A DNA stretch of 53,069 nucleotides from an uncultured SAR86 cluster bacterium (GCA_902561325.1 CACEOL010000007.1:1-53069); one strand, 5' to 3'. Positions 28,526-36,913 are shown, counted from the first letter of the stretch. Program-made: numbers and translations. Notes: a model not told the origin generated them from the sequence alone.

Positions 28526-29810
28526 GAAAGTTTCTTATACTGTCGCCAAAAAATACTTATTGCAAAGTAAAATTACAAATCAAGCTTCCCATATTAGAGA
28601 AGATGTCCAAAAAATAATACTTAATGTAAAAAAAAATGGCGATAAAGCTTTAATCAATATTTCTAATAAAATTGATAAAACAGAATTTAAAACCATTTCC
28701 GAAGCTTCTTTTAATAAGTCTGATTTAAAAGAGAATTATGAAAAGTTAGACAATTCAACAAAGAAAAACTTGAATTTTATTAAGAGAAGAATAATAAATT
28801 TTCACAAAGCAATAAAGATACGTGATTTAAAAATTAAGGATGGAATATTTAATTTTTTAGGCCAAATCCATAAACCCATAGATAAGATTGGGCTTTATGC
28901 ACCCGGAGGGAAAGCTGTATATCCATCATCTGTTTTAATGACTGCATTAGTTGCAAGAGTGGCAGGCTCTAAAGAGATAAACCTTTTCTTTCCAAGTTCA
29001 TCTAAAAAAGCAAAAACGTTAATGCTAGGTACAGCTCATTTAGCTGGAATAACTAAAGCTTATAATTTTGGTGGAGCTCACGCTATAGCTGCAATGGCAT
29101 ATGGGACAGAGACAATACCAAAGTCAGATAAGATTTTTGGACCTGGAAATAACTATGTTGCAGAAGCAAAAAGACAGGTATTTGGAGATGTAGGCATAGA
29201 TTCATTCGCTGGTCCATCTGAGGTATTAATTATTTCCGACAAGAAAAAAGGGTTTAATCAATTAGCTGCCGATCTAATTGCTCAAGCTGAGCATGGAGAA
29301 GATTCTAAATGTATTTTTATTCAAATTGGAAAAGGGGGATTAGAAGATTTGTTTAAAGAACTTAACCAACAAGTGAATGTTGCCCCAAGAGGGAAAACAA
29401 TCAAAATAGCTTTAGAAAAAAATTCATTGTTTATTCAGGTTAAAAATCTAGAAGAAGCAATTGAAATTAATAACCTTGTGGTGCCAGAGCACTTACAAAT
29501 TATTTATAAAAATTTTAAAGAGTCTTTATTAAAAAGATTCATTGCAGGAGCTATTTTTATTGGAGAAAATAATACGGCTGTGTTGGGAGATTATGCTGCA
29601 GGGCCAAGTCATGTAATTCCAACAAATTCTGCTGCCAGATTTAGTTCTCCTGTCAGTATTGAAGACTTTTTAGTAAGAACCTCTGTAACAGAAATTAAAT
29701 CTATAAAGAACAAAGTTAAATATAATGAACTGCTTGATCATTCAATATATTTAGCAGAACTAGAAGGTTTGTATGGGCATGCAAATGCTTTGAAACTCAG
29801 GCGTAAATAG
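28506..29810 (+). CDS. hisD: Histidinol dehydrogenase
   Basis: Zinc enzyme that oxidises L-histidinol twice to L-histidine. Conserved blocks: GLYAPGGKAVYPSSVLMTALVARVAG, GAHAIAAMAYGTETIPK, DKIFGPGNNYVAEAK, DSFAGPSEVLI, QAEHGEDS, NLVVPEHLQI and DYAAGPSHVIPT. ATG 28506 overlaps hisG by 20 bases; ATG 28497 is an alternative with the same frame. Length about 434 (E. coli 434). Confidence 0.97.
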   Translation: MKTLKIKKVSYTVAKKYLLQSKITNQASHIREDVQKIILNVKKNGDKALINISNKIDKTEFKTISEASFNKSDLKENYEKLDNSTKKNLNFIKRRIINFHKAIKIRDLKIKDGIFNFLGQIHKPIDKIGLYAPGGKAVYPSSVLMTALVARVAGSKEINLFFPSSSKKAKTLMLGTAHLAGITKAYNFGGAHAIAAMAYGTETIPKSDKIFGPGNNYVAEAKRQVFGDVGIDSFAGPSEVLIISDKKKGFNQLAADLIAQAEHGEDSKCIFIQIGKGGLEDLFKELNQQVNVAPRGKTIKIALEKNSLFIQVKNLEEAIEINNLVVPEHLQIIYKNFKESLLKRFIAGAIFIGENNTAVLGDYAAGPSHVIPTNSAARFSSPVSIEDFLVRTSVTEIKSIKNKVKYNELLDHSIYLAELEGLYGHANALKLRRK

Positions 29811-29824
29811 ATACTACCTATCTA
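29808..29824. other. Inverted repeat spanning the hisD and degS stop codons
   Basis: TAGATA (29808-29813) and TATCTA (29819-29824) are perfect arms around CTACC. The left arm starts with the hisD TAG and the degS stop (complement of CTA, 29814-29816) lies in the loop. No T-run follows. It may be a minimal bidirectional stop element or chance. Confidence 0.3.
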
Positions 29825-30587
29825 CAATTGAGTTGAAGACTTCAATCACTGTATCAACAGGAATAGCAAAATTTAACCCTTGATTTCCTCCTGAAGTCGA
29901 CCTGATTACATTTACAACCCCTAATAATCTTCCCTTATCATCTATTAAAGCTCCCCCAGAGTTTCCTGGATTTATTGATGCATCAGTCTGGATAAAATTT
30001 CCTTTTTTATCCTGGAAAGTTCTATTTATGGCACTAACTATTCCCTTGCTAAATGATTGCCCCAATCCTTGAGGATTACCAATTGCAATTACAGACTCTC
30101 CAACTTTAACCTGATCAATATTCTTCCTGATTTTAAAAGGCTTCAAATCAATCGAATCAATAATTCCTAGAACTGCAATATCTGCTTCTGAATCAAATCC
30201 TAATATTTGTGTCTTTACTGTTCTACCTAAATGATTTTCTACTATCAATTCTTGATTTTGATTAAATGCATCACTAATAACGTGAAAGTTTGTAACTATT
30301 AGGTCTTTTTCAATGACAACTCCTGAACCATTAGGAAAAAAGCCAGTTTTGATAACTCGTCTATTGTATTTAAAGCCAAATTCATTTGATTGTTCTTGCC
30401 AAGCTTTCCATTTTTTTATTGTCCAAATATTTACAACCGATGGAGAGGCTCTTTCAAGAACATTTGAAATATTGTGATAGAAAGGGATATAGATATCTGT
30501 TTTGCCATAGAAACTAGAAATAATTAAACCAGAAAGCGCGCCTAAAACTACCCATAAAGATATGACAAAATAACTTTTTTTAATCAT
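29814..30587 (-). CDS. DegS/HtrA-type membrane-anchored serine protease lacking PDZ
   Basis: Likely counterpart of DegS/AlgW, which cleaves RseA to start the sigma-E envelope stress response. An N-terminal membrane anchor (residues 7-26) precedes a trypsin-like domain with the full triad: His102 (VTNFHV), Asp136 (SEADIAVL) and Ser210 (NPGNSGGAL). The protein ends at residue 257, just after the protease domain, so the PDZ domain that senses misfolded porins (E. coli DegS is 355) is missing. ATG 30587 is preferred over TTG 30599. It is divergent from rplM, a typical degS/algW location. Confidence 0.85.
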   Translation of the reverse strand: MIKKSYFVISLWVVLGALSGLIISSFYGKTDIYIPFYHNISNVLERASPSVVNIWTIKKWKAWQEQSNEFGFKYNRRVIKTGFFPNGSGVVIEKDLIVTNFHVISDAFNQNQELIVENHLGRTVKTQILGFDSEADIAVLGIIDSIDLKPFKIRKNIDQVKVGESVIAIGNPQGLGQSFSKGIVSAINRTFQDKKGNFIQTDASINPGNSGGALIDDKGRLLGVVNVIRSTSGGNQGLNFAIPVDTVIEVFNSIVDR

Positions 30588-30598
30588 TGGTAATAGCA

Positions 30599-30604
30599 AT
30601 TATA
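30599..30604 (-). promoter_or_regulatory. Probable -10 box of the degS-like gene, near-leaderless
   Basis: Perfect TATAAT on the minus strand, ending 11 bases before ATG 30587, predicting a leader of about 4 bases (ACCA). I see no good -35 at normal spacing. No Shine-Dalgarno is available between it and the ATG. Confidence 0.4.
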
Positions 30605-30616
30605 ACCTCTCTGAGT

Positions 30617-30622
30617 TATCAT
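30617..30622 (+). promoter_or_regulatory. Candidate -10 box of rplM
   Basis: TATCAT followed by the relatively GC-rich TCTCGCC, a discriminator type common at growth-regulated ribosomal promoters. The start would give a leader of about 15 bases without a Shine-Dalgarno. The -35 is not recognisable. Confidence 0.33.
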
Positions 30623-30644
30623 TCTCGCCTTTCAAAACTTATTT

Positions 30645-31073
30645 ATGGAAACTAAGAGTTATAAAAGCGTTAATATAGAAAAGAATTGGCACTTAGTTGA
30701 TGCTAAGGATAAAGTTTTAGGCAGATTGGCTGTCAAAATAGCTACTATTCTCTCAGGAAAAAATAAAGCTCAGTATTCTCCAAATGCTGACTTGGGGGAC
30801 TTTGTAATTGTTGTTAACGCAGATAAAGTCAAGGTAACTGGGAATAAATTTTCTCAAAAAAATTATTACCATCACACACAATATCCAGGAGGACTTAAAA
30901 CAAAATCTTTTGAAAAGATGCAAAAAGACTCTCCTGAAAAAATAATTGAAAAGGCAGTAAAAGGAATGCTGCCTAAAAATAAACTCAGTAATCAGGTTAT
31001 CAAAAAGTTAAAAGTTTATTCAGGCTCTTCTCATCCTCATACTGGACAGCAACCCAAGGAATTATCAATTTAA
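30645..31073 (+). CDS. rplM: 50S ribosomal protein L13 (uL13)
   Basis: Early-assembling large-subunit protein. Motifs: [57 protein letters not shown] and [12 protein letters not shown]. Length 142 equals E. coli. ATG 30645 has no clear Shine-Dalgarno. rpsI follows after 9 bases, the conserved pair. Confidence 0.98.
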   Translation: METKSYKSVNIEKNWHLVDAKDKVLGRLAVKIATILSGKNKAQYSPNADLGDFVIVVNADKVKVTGNKFSQKNYYHHTQYPGGLKTKSFEKMQKDSPEKIIEKAVKGMLPKNKLSNQVIKKLKVYSGSSHPHTGQQPKELSI

Positions 31074-31082
31074 TTTAAGAAT

Positions 31083-31472
31083 ATGTCGGAAGCAATATAC
31101 GCAACTGGAAGACGAAAAAGTGCAACTGCAAGAGTATACCTTTATGAAGGCTCAGGAAACATATTAATAAATGATCTACCTTTAGAAGAATACTTTGGTA
31201 GAGAAGTAGCTAAAATACTTGTAAAGCAGCCTTTAAAGCTCTTAGATTGCGATCAGAAATATGATTTTAAAATAAAAGTTTCTGGTGGGGGTTCCTTCGG
31301 ACAAGCTGGCGCTATTAGACACGGCATTTCAAGAGCCCTAGAAAAAAAGGATAGCGAGTTTAGAGGGGCATTAAAATCTGCAGGTTACTTAACAAGAGAC
31401 TCAAGAAAAGTGGAAAGAAAAAAAGTTGGATTAAGAAAAGCAAGAAAAGCACCTCAATTCAGCAAAAGATAA
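31083..31472 (+). CDS. rpsI: 30S ribosomal protein S9 (uS9)
   Basis: Small-subunit protein whose C-terminal tail reaches the P-site tRNA. It shows [47 protein letters not shown] and the basic tail ending KAPQFSKR. Length 129 (E. coli 130). petA follows 3 bases later. Confidence 0.98.
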   Translation: MSEAIYATGRRKSATARVYLYEGSGNILINDLPLEEYFGREVAKILVKQPLKLLDCDQKYDFKIKVSGGGSFGQAGAIRHGISRALEKKDSEFRGALKSAGYLTRDSRKVERKKVGLRKARKAPQFSKR

Positions 31473-31475
31473 AAT

Positions 31476-32069
31476 ATGCAACCCAAAAGTCCTCCTAATC
31501 CTGGTAGAAGGAAATTTCTTACATATACAACTTCTTTCCTAGGCGTCATAGGTGCTTTTTTTACTGCTATACCTTTTGTGAGTGCTTTCAAACCAAGTGC
31601 TAAAGCTGAGGCAGCAGGCGCTCCCGTTAAAGTTGATGTTTCTAAGTTACTCCCTGGAGAAATGATGACTGTCGAGTGGAGAGGAAAACCAGTTTTTGTC
31701 GTCAATATTCCAGAAGAAAATACAAATTTCATAACAAAAAATTTAGAGAGACTTGCAGATCCTGATATGGAAGATCCCTCTCAACCCGAGTACGCAAAAA
31801 ATGAAATAAGGTCAAGAAAAAAAGGAATTGCTGTTCTGACTGGAGTTTGTACTCATTTGGGGTGTGCTCCAAAATATTATCCAGAAGCAAAGCCAGAGGA
31901 TTTTGATTCAAATTGGCAAGGAGGATTTTTTTGTCCTTGCCATGGTTCAAAATTTGATTTAGTTGGAAGAGTATATGCAAACGTTCCGGCTCCCACGAAT
32001 TTAGTTGTGCCTCCACATTTTTTTGAAAAGGATAACTTATTGGTTATCGGTTCAGATGGAGTAAGTTAA
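31476..32069 (+). CDS. petA: Ubiquinol-cytochrome c reductase Rieske iron-sulfur subunit
   Basis: [2Fe-2S] subunit of complex III. A Tat-type signal anchor is visible ([17 protein letters not shown], twin Arg at 11-12). Cluster ligands are Cys125 and His127 (CTHLGC) and Cys153 and His156 (CPCHGS). Length 197 matches proteobacterial Rieske proteins. It overlaps petB through TAATG. Confidence 0.97.
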   Translation: MQPKSPPNPGRRKFLTYTTSFLGVIGAFFTAIPFVSAFKPSAKAEAAGAPVKVDVSKLLPGEMMTVEWRGKPVFVVNIPEENTNFITKNLERLADPDMEDPSQPEYAKNEIRSRKKGIAVLTGVCTHLGCAPKYYPEAKPEDFDSNWQGGFFCPCHGSKFDLVGRVYANVPAPTNLVVPPHFFEKDNLLVIGSDGVS

Positions 32070-33325
32070 TGAGTGAAAACACTATTGGAAAAAAAAGTCT
32101 TGACTGGGTAGATAAAAGATTTCCTGTCATAGACCTTTTTGAAAGGCATCTTTCTAAATATTATTCTCCCTCCAACATAAATATTTGGTATTTATTTGGC
32201 TTTCTTTTATTAATCGTTTTAGTAATGCAGATTCTTACTGGTTTGTGGTTAATGATGAATTACACAAACACAGCAGAAGGAGCGTTTTCTTCTATTGAAT
32301 ACATCATGCGAGATGTAGAATATGGATGGCTTATCAGATACATGCATGCTGGAGGAGCATCAGCATTTTTTGCACTTATTTACCTGCATATGTTTAGAGG
32401 CATGATGTATGGTTCATACCAGAAGCCTAGAGAATTAATTTGGGTTGGCGGATGGTTTGTTTATGTTCTTTTATGTGCAGAAGGCTTTACAGGGTATGTT
32501 CTTCCTTGGGGCCAAATGTCATTCTGGGCAGCACAAGTAATTATATCTTTAGTAGGTTCTATTCCTTATTTTGGAGAAGATCTTGCTATCTGGATTAGAG
32601 GGGATTACATAGTCTCAGGAATTACCTTATCTAGACTTTTTGCATTTCACGTAGTTTTATTACCAATCTTAATAATTGCTGTTGTTTTCTTTCATATTTT
32701 AGCTCTTCATGAAATTGGCTCTAACAATCCAGACGGAATAGACGTTAAAAAACATACAGATCAAGATGGAGTTCCATTGGATGCTAAGCCTTTCTTTCCA
32801 TATGACATCACACATGATTTCTATGCATTGGGAGTGTTTTTATTAATTTTCTGTACTGTGATATTTTTCTTCCCAGAAGGGGGAGGATACATTATCGAGT
32901 ATGTTAACTATGAGCCTGCTAATCCGCTTTCTACTCCAGCTCATATTGTCCCATCTTGGTATTACACTCCATTTTACGCGATGCTAAGGGCAATAGATTT
33001 TCCTCTATTTGGACTAACAGCTAAATTTTTAGGCTTTGTTGTTATGGCTGCAGGAATTGCAATTTTTGCTGCTTTACCATGGCTAGATAGAAGCCCAGTA
33101 AAGTCAATCAAATATAAAGGTATTCTTAGCAAGGTTTTTTTAGCTGGTTTTGTAATTAGCTTCTTTGTTTTAGCATATCTAGGATCTGTTCCTCCTACAG
33201 AAACTAAGAACATGTTGGCTAAAGTATTTACTTTTCTATATTTTGCATATTTTCTCTTAATGCCTTTTTATACAAGATTTGAGAAATGTAAACCTGTCCC
33301 AGAGCGCGTTGGAGATTCAGCTTGA
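32069..33325 (+). CDS. petB: Cytochrome b of the bc1 complex
   Basis: Di-heme quinol-oxidising membrane subunit. The N-terminal [25 protein letters not shown] helix, haem-ligand His pairs in helices B and D ([32 protein letters not shown] and HILALHEIG), and the C-terminal helices are all present. Length 418. The Qo-site motif, usually PEWY, reads PSWY here (residues 295-298). GGAG at 32058 supports the ATG. petC starts on TTG overlapping the stop. Confidence 0.96.
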   Translation: MSENTIGKKSLDWVDKRFPVIDLFERHLSKYYSPSNINIWYLFGFLLLIVLVMQILTGLWLMMNYTNTAEGAFSSIEYIMRDVEYGWLIRYMHAGGASAFFALIYLHMFRGMMYGSYQKPRELIWVGGWFVYVLLCAEGFTGYVLPWGQMSFWAAQVIISLVGSIPYFGEDLAIWIRGDYIVSGITLSRLFAFHVVLLPILIIAVVFFHILALHEIGSNNPDGIDVKKHTDQDGVPLDAKPFFPYDITHDFYALGVFLLIFCTVIFFFPEGGGYIIEYVNYEPANPLSTPAHIVPSWYYTPFYAMLRAIDFPLFGLTAKFLGFVVMAAGIAIFAALPWLDRSPVKSIKYKGILSKVFLAGFVISFFVLAYLGSVPPTETKNMLAKVFTFLYFAYFLLMPFYTRFEKCKPVPERVGDSA

Positions 33326-33984
33326 AAACTTTTTTTTATTTTATAATCATTGTCTCTTCTTCCTTAATTTTTTCTGCTGGAGAATACCGATGCGGTTCTA
33401 TGGAGTGTGATTATTTCGAGGCAGATGTTTCAGATAAAGCTTCCTTACAAAGAGGCTTATCTACTTATATGAATTATTGCTACGGTTGTCATTCTCTTAA
33501 GTATTCTAGATATAAAAGGGTCGCAGAAGACTTACTTATTCCTTTAGAAATGTATGAGAACAATTTAATTTTTGATGGATCGAAAATAGGCGAGCTAATG
33601 GAGATAAGTTTGACTAAAGATGATGCAATCAATTGGCTTGGAGCTTATCCTCCGGACCTAACTTTGGAGGCTAGACTGAGAAGACCTGATTGGATATATA
33701 CTTACTTAAGAAATTATTATCCTGATTCTTCAAGACCATATGGAGTAAACAATAGAGTCTATCAAAATGTAAATATGCCTCACGTTTTAGAAGACATGCA
33801 AAATACTCTTTCAAAAAAACAGTATGATCAAGTTATATATGATTTAACAAATTTTATGACATATGTAGCAGATCCTTCGGCAGAGCAACGTAGAAGAATA
33901 GGTACTTATGTGTTACTTTTTTTGATAATTTTTACAGCCTTTGCTTATATGACATATCGAGAATTTAAAAAAGATTTAAAATAG
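33322..33984 (+). CDS. petC: Cytochrome c1 of the bc1 complex
   Basis: Membrane-anchored c-type cytochrome that passes electrons from the Rieske protein to cytochrome c. Signal peptide ([19 protein letters not shown]), haem site CYGCH (Cys53, Cys56, His57), a likely Met ligand around NVNMPHVL, and one C-terminal membrane anchor (about 191-212). Length 220. The start is TTG overlapping the petB TGA (TTGA), with GGAG at 33311-33314 as Shine-Dalgarno. Confidence 0.96.
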   Translation: MKTFFYFIIIVSSSLIFSAGEYRCGSMECDYFEADVSDKASLQRGLSTYMNYCYGCHSLKYSRYKRVAEDLLIPLEMYENNLIFDGSKIGELMEISLTKDDAINWLGAYPPDLTLEARLRRPDWIYTYLRNYYPDSSRPYGVNNRVYQNVNMPHVLEDMQNTLSKKQYDQVIYDLTNFMTYVADPSAEQRRRIGTYVLLFLIIFTAFAYMTYREFKKDLK

Positions 33985-33988
33985 TTTT

Positions 33989-34621
33989 ATGAGTCTTCTA
34001 AGTAATAGATCAGCTATGGTTTTGTTCCATGATGATATTGGGCACAGATCTCAAAAAGTTAGGATAGTAATTGCTGAAAAAGGAATAGCTTGTAATTTAG
34101 AGGTGCTAAATAAGGAAGACCTTCCCAAGGAAATTTTAGAGATAAATCCAGATGGAAATTTACCTCTTTTAGTGGACAGAGAACTATCCCTATATCACTC
34201 TGGTTTAATAGTTGAATATCTTGATGAAAGATTTCCTCATCCACCTCTTTTACCTGTTTATCCTGTTTCAAGAGCTCAATTTAGATTAATCCTTCAAAGA
34301 ATTGAAAGGGACTGGGCTGAAAATTTAGATGTCCTTGAAAATGCAAATTCTTCAAAACCCCAAATTACAAAAGCAAAAACCAATCTCCAAAAAAATATTT
34401 CAAACTCTTTGGCGATGTTTGATAATAAAAAGTTCTTCAGAAACGATGAGTTCTCAGTTTTAGACGCTGTAATTATTCCAATTCTTTTAAGACTTGATCA
34501 TCATCAAATTAAAATTCCTAGCAATAAAGCATCAAAACCTCTATTTGATTACATTGAAAGGATGCAGGACGTACCTAGCGTCAAAGAAAGTTTTACTCCT
34601 TTAGAGATAGAATTACTTTAA
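33989..34621 (+). CDS. sspA: Stringent starvation protein A (GST-fold)
   Basis: RNA-polymerase-associated transcription regulator with a glutathione-S-transferase fold. N-terminal thioredoxin-like part (MVLFHDDIGHRSQKVRIVIAEKG, NPDGNLPLLVDRELSLYHSGLIVEYLDERFP) and the surface PHP stretch in FPHPPLLP are seen. Length 210 (E. coli 212). It follows petC by 4 bases as in related genomes, but sspB, the usual next gene, is absent. Confidence 0.93.
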   Translation: MSLLSNRSAMVLFHDDIGHRSQKVRIVIAEKGIACNLEVLNKEDLPKEILEINPDGNLPLLVDRELSLYHSGLIVEYLDERFPHPPLLPVYPVSRAQFRLILQRIERDWAENLDVLENANSSKPQITKAKTNLQKNISNSLAMFDNKKFFRNDEFSVLDAVIIPILLRLDHHQIKIPSNKASKPLFDYIERMQDVPSVKESFTPLEIELL

Positions 34622-34657
34622 TTTTATTAAAAGCCAATTTTTTCTGGCTTAATAAAA
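34622..34657. terminator. Probable bidirectional terminator between sspA and lpoA
   Basis: TTTTATTAA (34622-34630) plus GCCA (34633-34636) pairs with TGGC (34645-34648) plus TTAATAAAA (34649-34657), a 13-bp stem with a 2-base bulge and loop ATTTTTTC. It begins right after the sspA stop and includes the last codons and stop of lpoA. A/T flanks are symmetrical, as in bidirectional terminators, though the U-tracts are imperfect. Confidence 0.5.
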
Positions 34658-35685
34658 ATTCTATTTTCCTCCTTAGAATATTCGCCTAGAAGCCCATTAA
34701 ACTTAGAGTTAATACCTCTGCCAAAAAACAATAGCAAATCAAAACCTAAAGCATAGAATAGCTTTTCTTGAATTTGTTTTTTTGAAAACTCTTCTTCAAA
34801 TAAAAAGTTATTATTCAACAAGATGGGATATTCCAAGCCTTTTAAATTAGAATTAAATTCCTTTTTTGAAAATCTCCATAAATCAAGTTGACCAGGCAGA
34901 GTATAAACCTCAGGTTCAAAAATTAAGTTGAAATTAATTGCAGGAATAATTCTCTCCGCAGAAATTTCCTTAGTATCAATAATAATTTTTTTTACATCTT
35001 TTCTGAATCTGGGAGTTTGGTAAATTCTATTTTGAGTTATTCTTTCTAACTCTCTTTTTCTTGCTGAACTTTTATTAATTTCAAAAAGGTTTGAAATTTT
35101 GTTTTCGATGTTTGATTTTTTCTCTATTAAAAAATAATTTTCTGCTTTTAATTCTCCATCCGTTAAAACTACTGACTCTTCAGGAAGAATGTTTGGATTT
35201 GAGTTGTAAAGATATCCTATGTAGTCGTAGAACGGATCTATAAAATTTAAATGTAACTTAACTTTTTCTTTTAATCCGATGACTACCAAAATATTGTTAT
35301 TATTTTTTAAATTACATTCATTTAAAACATCTACCAAGATGCTGTTAAGGTAAATTATTTTTTTTGTTTTATTTGATAGTTTTGAGCAATCAAAAGATTT
35401 TTCTTTAGAAAAATCTATAAAATTAATAGAAGCATTTCTTTTCTGTCCTTCATTTAAAATAAAGTAGCCGTTTTTGATTCCTTCCAAAAAGGATATCTGA
35501 ATAGCATTTTTATCTTCATAAAAAATAATATCTATATTTGAGTTTAATCGAGATGAACTGAGTACAAGGTCTTTGCTTTTAAACACTTCAAGATTATCTT
35601 CTTTTTGAGAGTATTTATTGCTAGTTAAAGTGCAGCAAGATAGGATGAAAACCAAGACTACATAAGAGATTATTTTTTTTAACAT
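34627..35685 (-). CDS. lpoA: LpoA-type lipoprotein (LppC family), C-terminal domain only
   Basis: Outer-membrane lipoprotein activator of class A penicillin-binding protein PBP1A. A short signal with lipobox FILSC is followed by residues matching the C-terminal LppC domain: RFRKDVKKI, ISAERIIPAINF, LKGLEYPILL, YALGFDLLLF and a final GLLGEYSKEENRIF block. At 352 residues it lacks the N-terminal TPR-rich half (E. coli LpoA 678). The start is ATG 35685; an upstream extension through rsmI is rejected because the lipobox signal begins here. Divergence from rsmI is as in E. coli. Confidence 0.82.
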   Translation of the reverse strand: MLKKIISYVVLVFILSCCTLTSNKYSQKEDNLEVFKSKDLVLSSSRLNSNIDIIFYEDKNAIQISFLEGIKNGYFILNEGQKRNASINFIDFSKEKSFDCSKLSNKTKKIIYLNSILVDVLNECNLKNNNNILVVIGLKEKVKLHLNFIDPFYDYIGYLYNSNPNILPEESVVLTDGELKAENYFLIEKKSNIENKISNLFEINKSSARKRELERITQNRIYQTPRFRKDVKKIIIDTKEISAERIIPAINFNLIFEPEVYTLPGQLDLWRFSKKEFNSNLKGLEYPILLNNNFLFEEEFSKKQIQEKLFYALGFDLLLFFGRGINSKFNGLLGEYSKEENRIFIKPEKIGF

Positions 35686-36508
35686 GACAGGAACATTATA
35701 TTTAGTTGCTACACCAATTGGTAATTTAGAAGATATAACTTTAAGAGCAATTAGAATACTTAAGGAGTCAAGCATTGTTCTTGCAGAAGATACAAGAAAT
35801 TCAAGAAAACTTTTTTTAGCGCATAAAATTTCCAGCAAGTTGGTTTCTTATAATGACTTTTCATCTCAAACAAAAATTTCTTCGATAATAAAAGATCTAA
35901 AAGATGGAAAAACCATTTCTTTGATTTCAGATGCTGGAACACCTTTAGTCTCAGATCCAGGCCATGAATTAGTTGCACAAGTCATTAGTGAAAAAATAAA
36001 TATTGAAAGTATTCCAGGCCCTTCTTCAGTAATCTCAGGATTAATTACTTCTGGATTTAAGAATAATAAATTCATTTTTGAAGGCTTTTTGCCAAAAAAA
36101 TCTAGCGAGTTGAAATCATTACTTTCAACTTTTAATTATGAAACAAAGACAATTATTTTTTTTGAATCTCCGCACAGAATAAAAAAAACTTTAAAAGTCA
36201 TGAGAGGTGTTCTAGGTAAAAATAGAAGAATTAGTATTGCTCGTGAAATGACTAAAATGCATGAATCAATTCTAAGGGGTACGATTGAGGAGATGAACCA
36301 CATAGCAGAAGTGGATTCCAATCTTTCTAGAGGTGAAATTGTAATTGTTTTAGAGGGGTCTGATAGTAAAAACGATGATTTTGATAAAAAATTGGATTAT
36401 TTACATGCAGCTCTATCAAAAGACATTTCTTTAAAACAATTTTCAAAGGTTTTTTCTAAAATTTCCAAACAAAGTGCAAAAGAAATTTACAACAAATATA
36501 AAGAATAA
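35684..36508 (+). CDS. rsmI: 16S rRNA 2'-O-ribose C1402 methyltransferase RsmI
   Basis: Tetrapyrrole-methylase-fold SAM enzyme that methylates the ribose of C1402 in 16S rRNA, near the P site. Motifs: GTLYLVATPIGNLEDITLRA, EDTRNSRKL, SLISDAGTPLVSDPG, GPSSVISGL and FFESPHRI. Length 274 (E. coli 286). Its ATG overlaps the divergent lpoA ATG by two bases (CATG at 35683-35686). rsmH, which methylates N4 of the same C1402, lies 1.8 kb downstream. Confidence 0.96.
   Translation: MTGTLYLVATPIGNLEDITLRAIRILKESSIVLAEDTRNSRKLFLAHKISSKLVSYNDFSSQTKISSIIKDLKDGKTISLISDAGTPLVSDPGHELVAQVISEKINIESIPGPSSVISGLITSGFKNNKFIFEGFLPKKSSELKSLLSTFNYETKTIIFFESPHRIKKTLKVMRGVLGKNRRISIAREMTKMHESILRGTIEEMNHIAEVDSNLSRGEIVIVLEGSDSKNDDFDKKLDYLHAALSKDISLKQFSKVFSKISKQSAKEIYNKYKE
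35695..35724 (-). promoter_or_regulatory. Candidate lpoA promoter inside rsmI, near-leaderless
   Basis: On the minus strand: TTACCA (35724-35719, 4 of 6), 18-base spacer, perfect TATAAT (35700-35695). The -10 ends 9 bases before ATG 35685, predicting a leader of about 2 bases. The promoter lies wholly inside the first codons of rsmI. Confidence 0.5.
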
Positions 36509-36515
36509 GTATAAT
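36486..36515 (+). promoter_or_regulatory. rnpB promoter
   Basis: TTTACA (36486-36491, 5 of 6), 18-base spacer, perfect TATAAT (36510-36515). The predicted start, 7 bases on at G36522, coincides with the 5' end of RNase P RNA deduced from the P1 helix. The promoter overlaps the last codons of rsmI. Confidence 0.78.
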
Positions 36516-36521
36516 TCTTGC

Positions 36522-36857
36522 GAGCTGACCGAGTAATCGCTGCATTGCAGAGGAAAGTCCGGGCTCCATAGGAAAAAGTGCCAGGTAACTCCTGGAGGTG
36601 AGTTTTAAGCTCACCATGGAAAGTGCAACAGAAAATAAACCGCCTCAGGGTAAGGATGAAAAGGTGAGGTAAGAGCTCACCGTGTTTTTTGGTAACAAAG
36701 AACAGCTAGGTAAACCCCGCTTGGAGCAAGGCCAAATAGAGATTTTATAATGTTTTCCGCATTGAATCTGGGTAGGCCGCTAGAGATTCATGGCGACATG
36801 AATTCGAGATGAATGATTACTTCAAACAGAACCCGGCTTATGAGTCAGCTCAATCCA
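36522..36857 (+). ncRNA. rnpB: RNase P RNA (type A), reduced
   Basis: Catalytic RNA that matures tRNA 5' ends. The P1 helix is GAGCTGAC (36522-36529) with GTCAGCTC (36844-36851). Universally conserved blocks are intact: GAGGAAAGTCCGGGCTCC, GTGCCAGGTAAC, AGTGCAACAGAAA, TAAGAGCTCACC, GGAGCAAGGCCAAATAG, GGGTAGGCCGC, ATGAATGATTAC and AGAACCCGGCTTAT. P3 is only CTGC-ATT-GCAG (36540-36550), and the roughly 20-base P12 hairpin found in E. coli is missing, so total length is about 335 instead of 377. The 3' end is approximate. Location rsmI-rnpB-mraZ is known in Pseudomonas. Confidence 0.96.
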
Positions 36858-36860
36858 CAT

Positions 36861-36896
36861 AAACAGCCTTTATTTCAGTGTAAAAATCTGTTTTTT
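36861..36896 (+). terminator. rnpB terminator
   Basis: AAACAG (36861-36866) pairs with CTGTTT (36888-36893), with weak inner TTTA/TAAA pairing, and is followed by a T-run to 36896. Placement just after the RNase P RNA 3' end supports an intrinsic terminator; the stem is AT-rich. Confidence 0.5.
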
Positions 36897-36913
36897 AGGG
36901 ATTTTTATATATT

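Noticed and set aside
35667..35683. A leaderless promoter for rsmI (TATTTT 7 bases before ATG)
   Set aside because: The hexamer matches only 4 of 6 within a T-run and no -35 is present at normal spacing.
35686..35838. lpoA extension up to 35838
   Set aside because: The added residues are the antisense of rsmI and precede the signal peptide, which begins at ATG 35685.
36745..36760. Apparent change of the RNase P GGU motif (ATAATGT instead of ATAAGGT)
   Set aside because: By E. coli numbering the CCA-binding GGU (292-294) is in the GGGTAGG block, which is intact here at about 36770-36776; both tRNAs in the window encode CCA, as expected.
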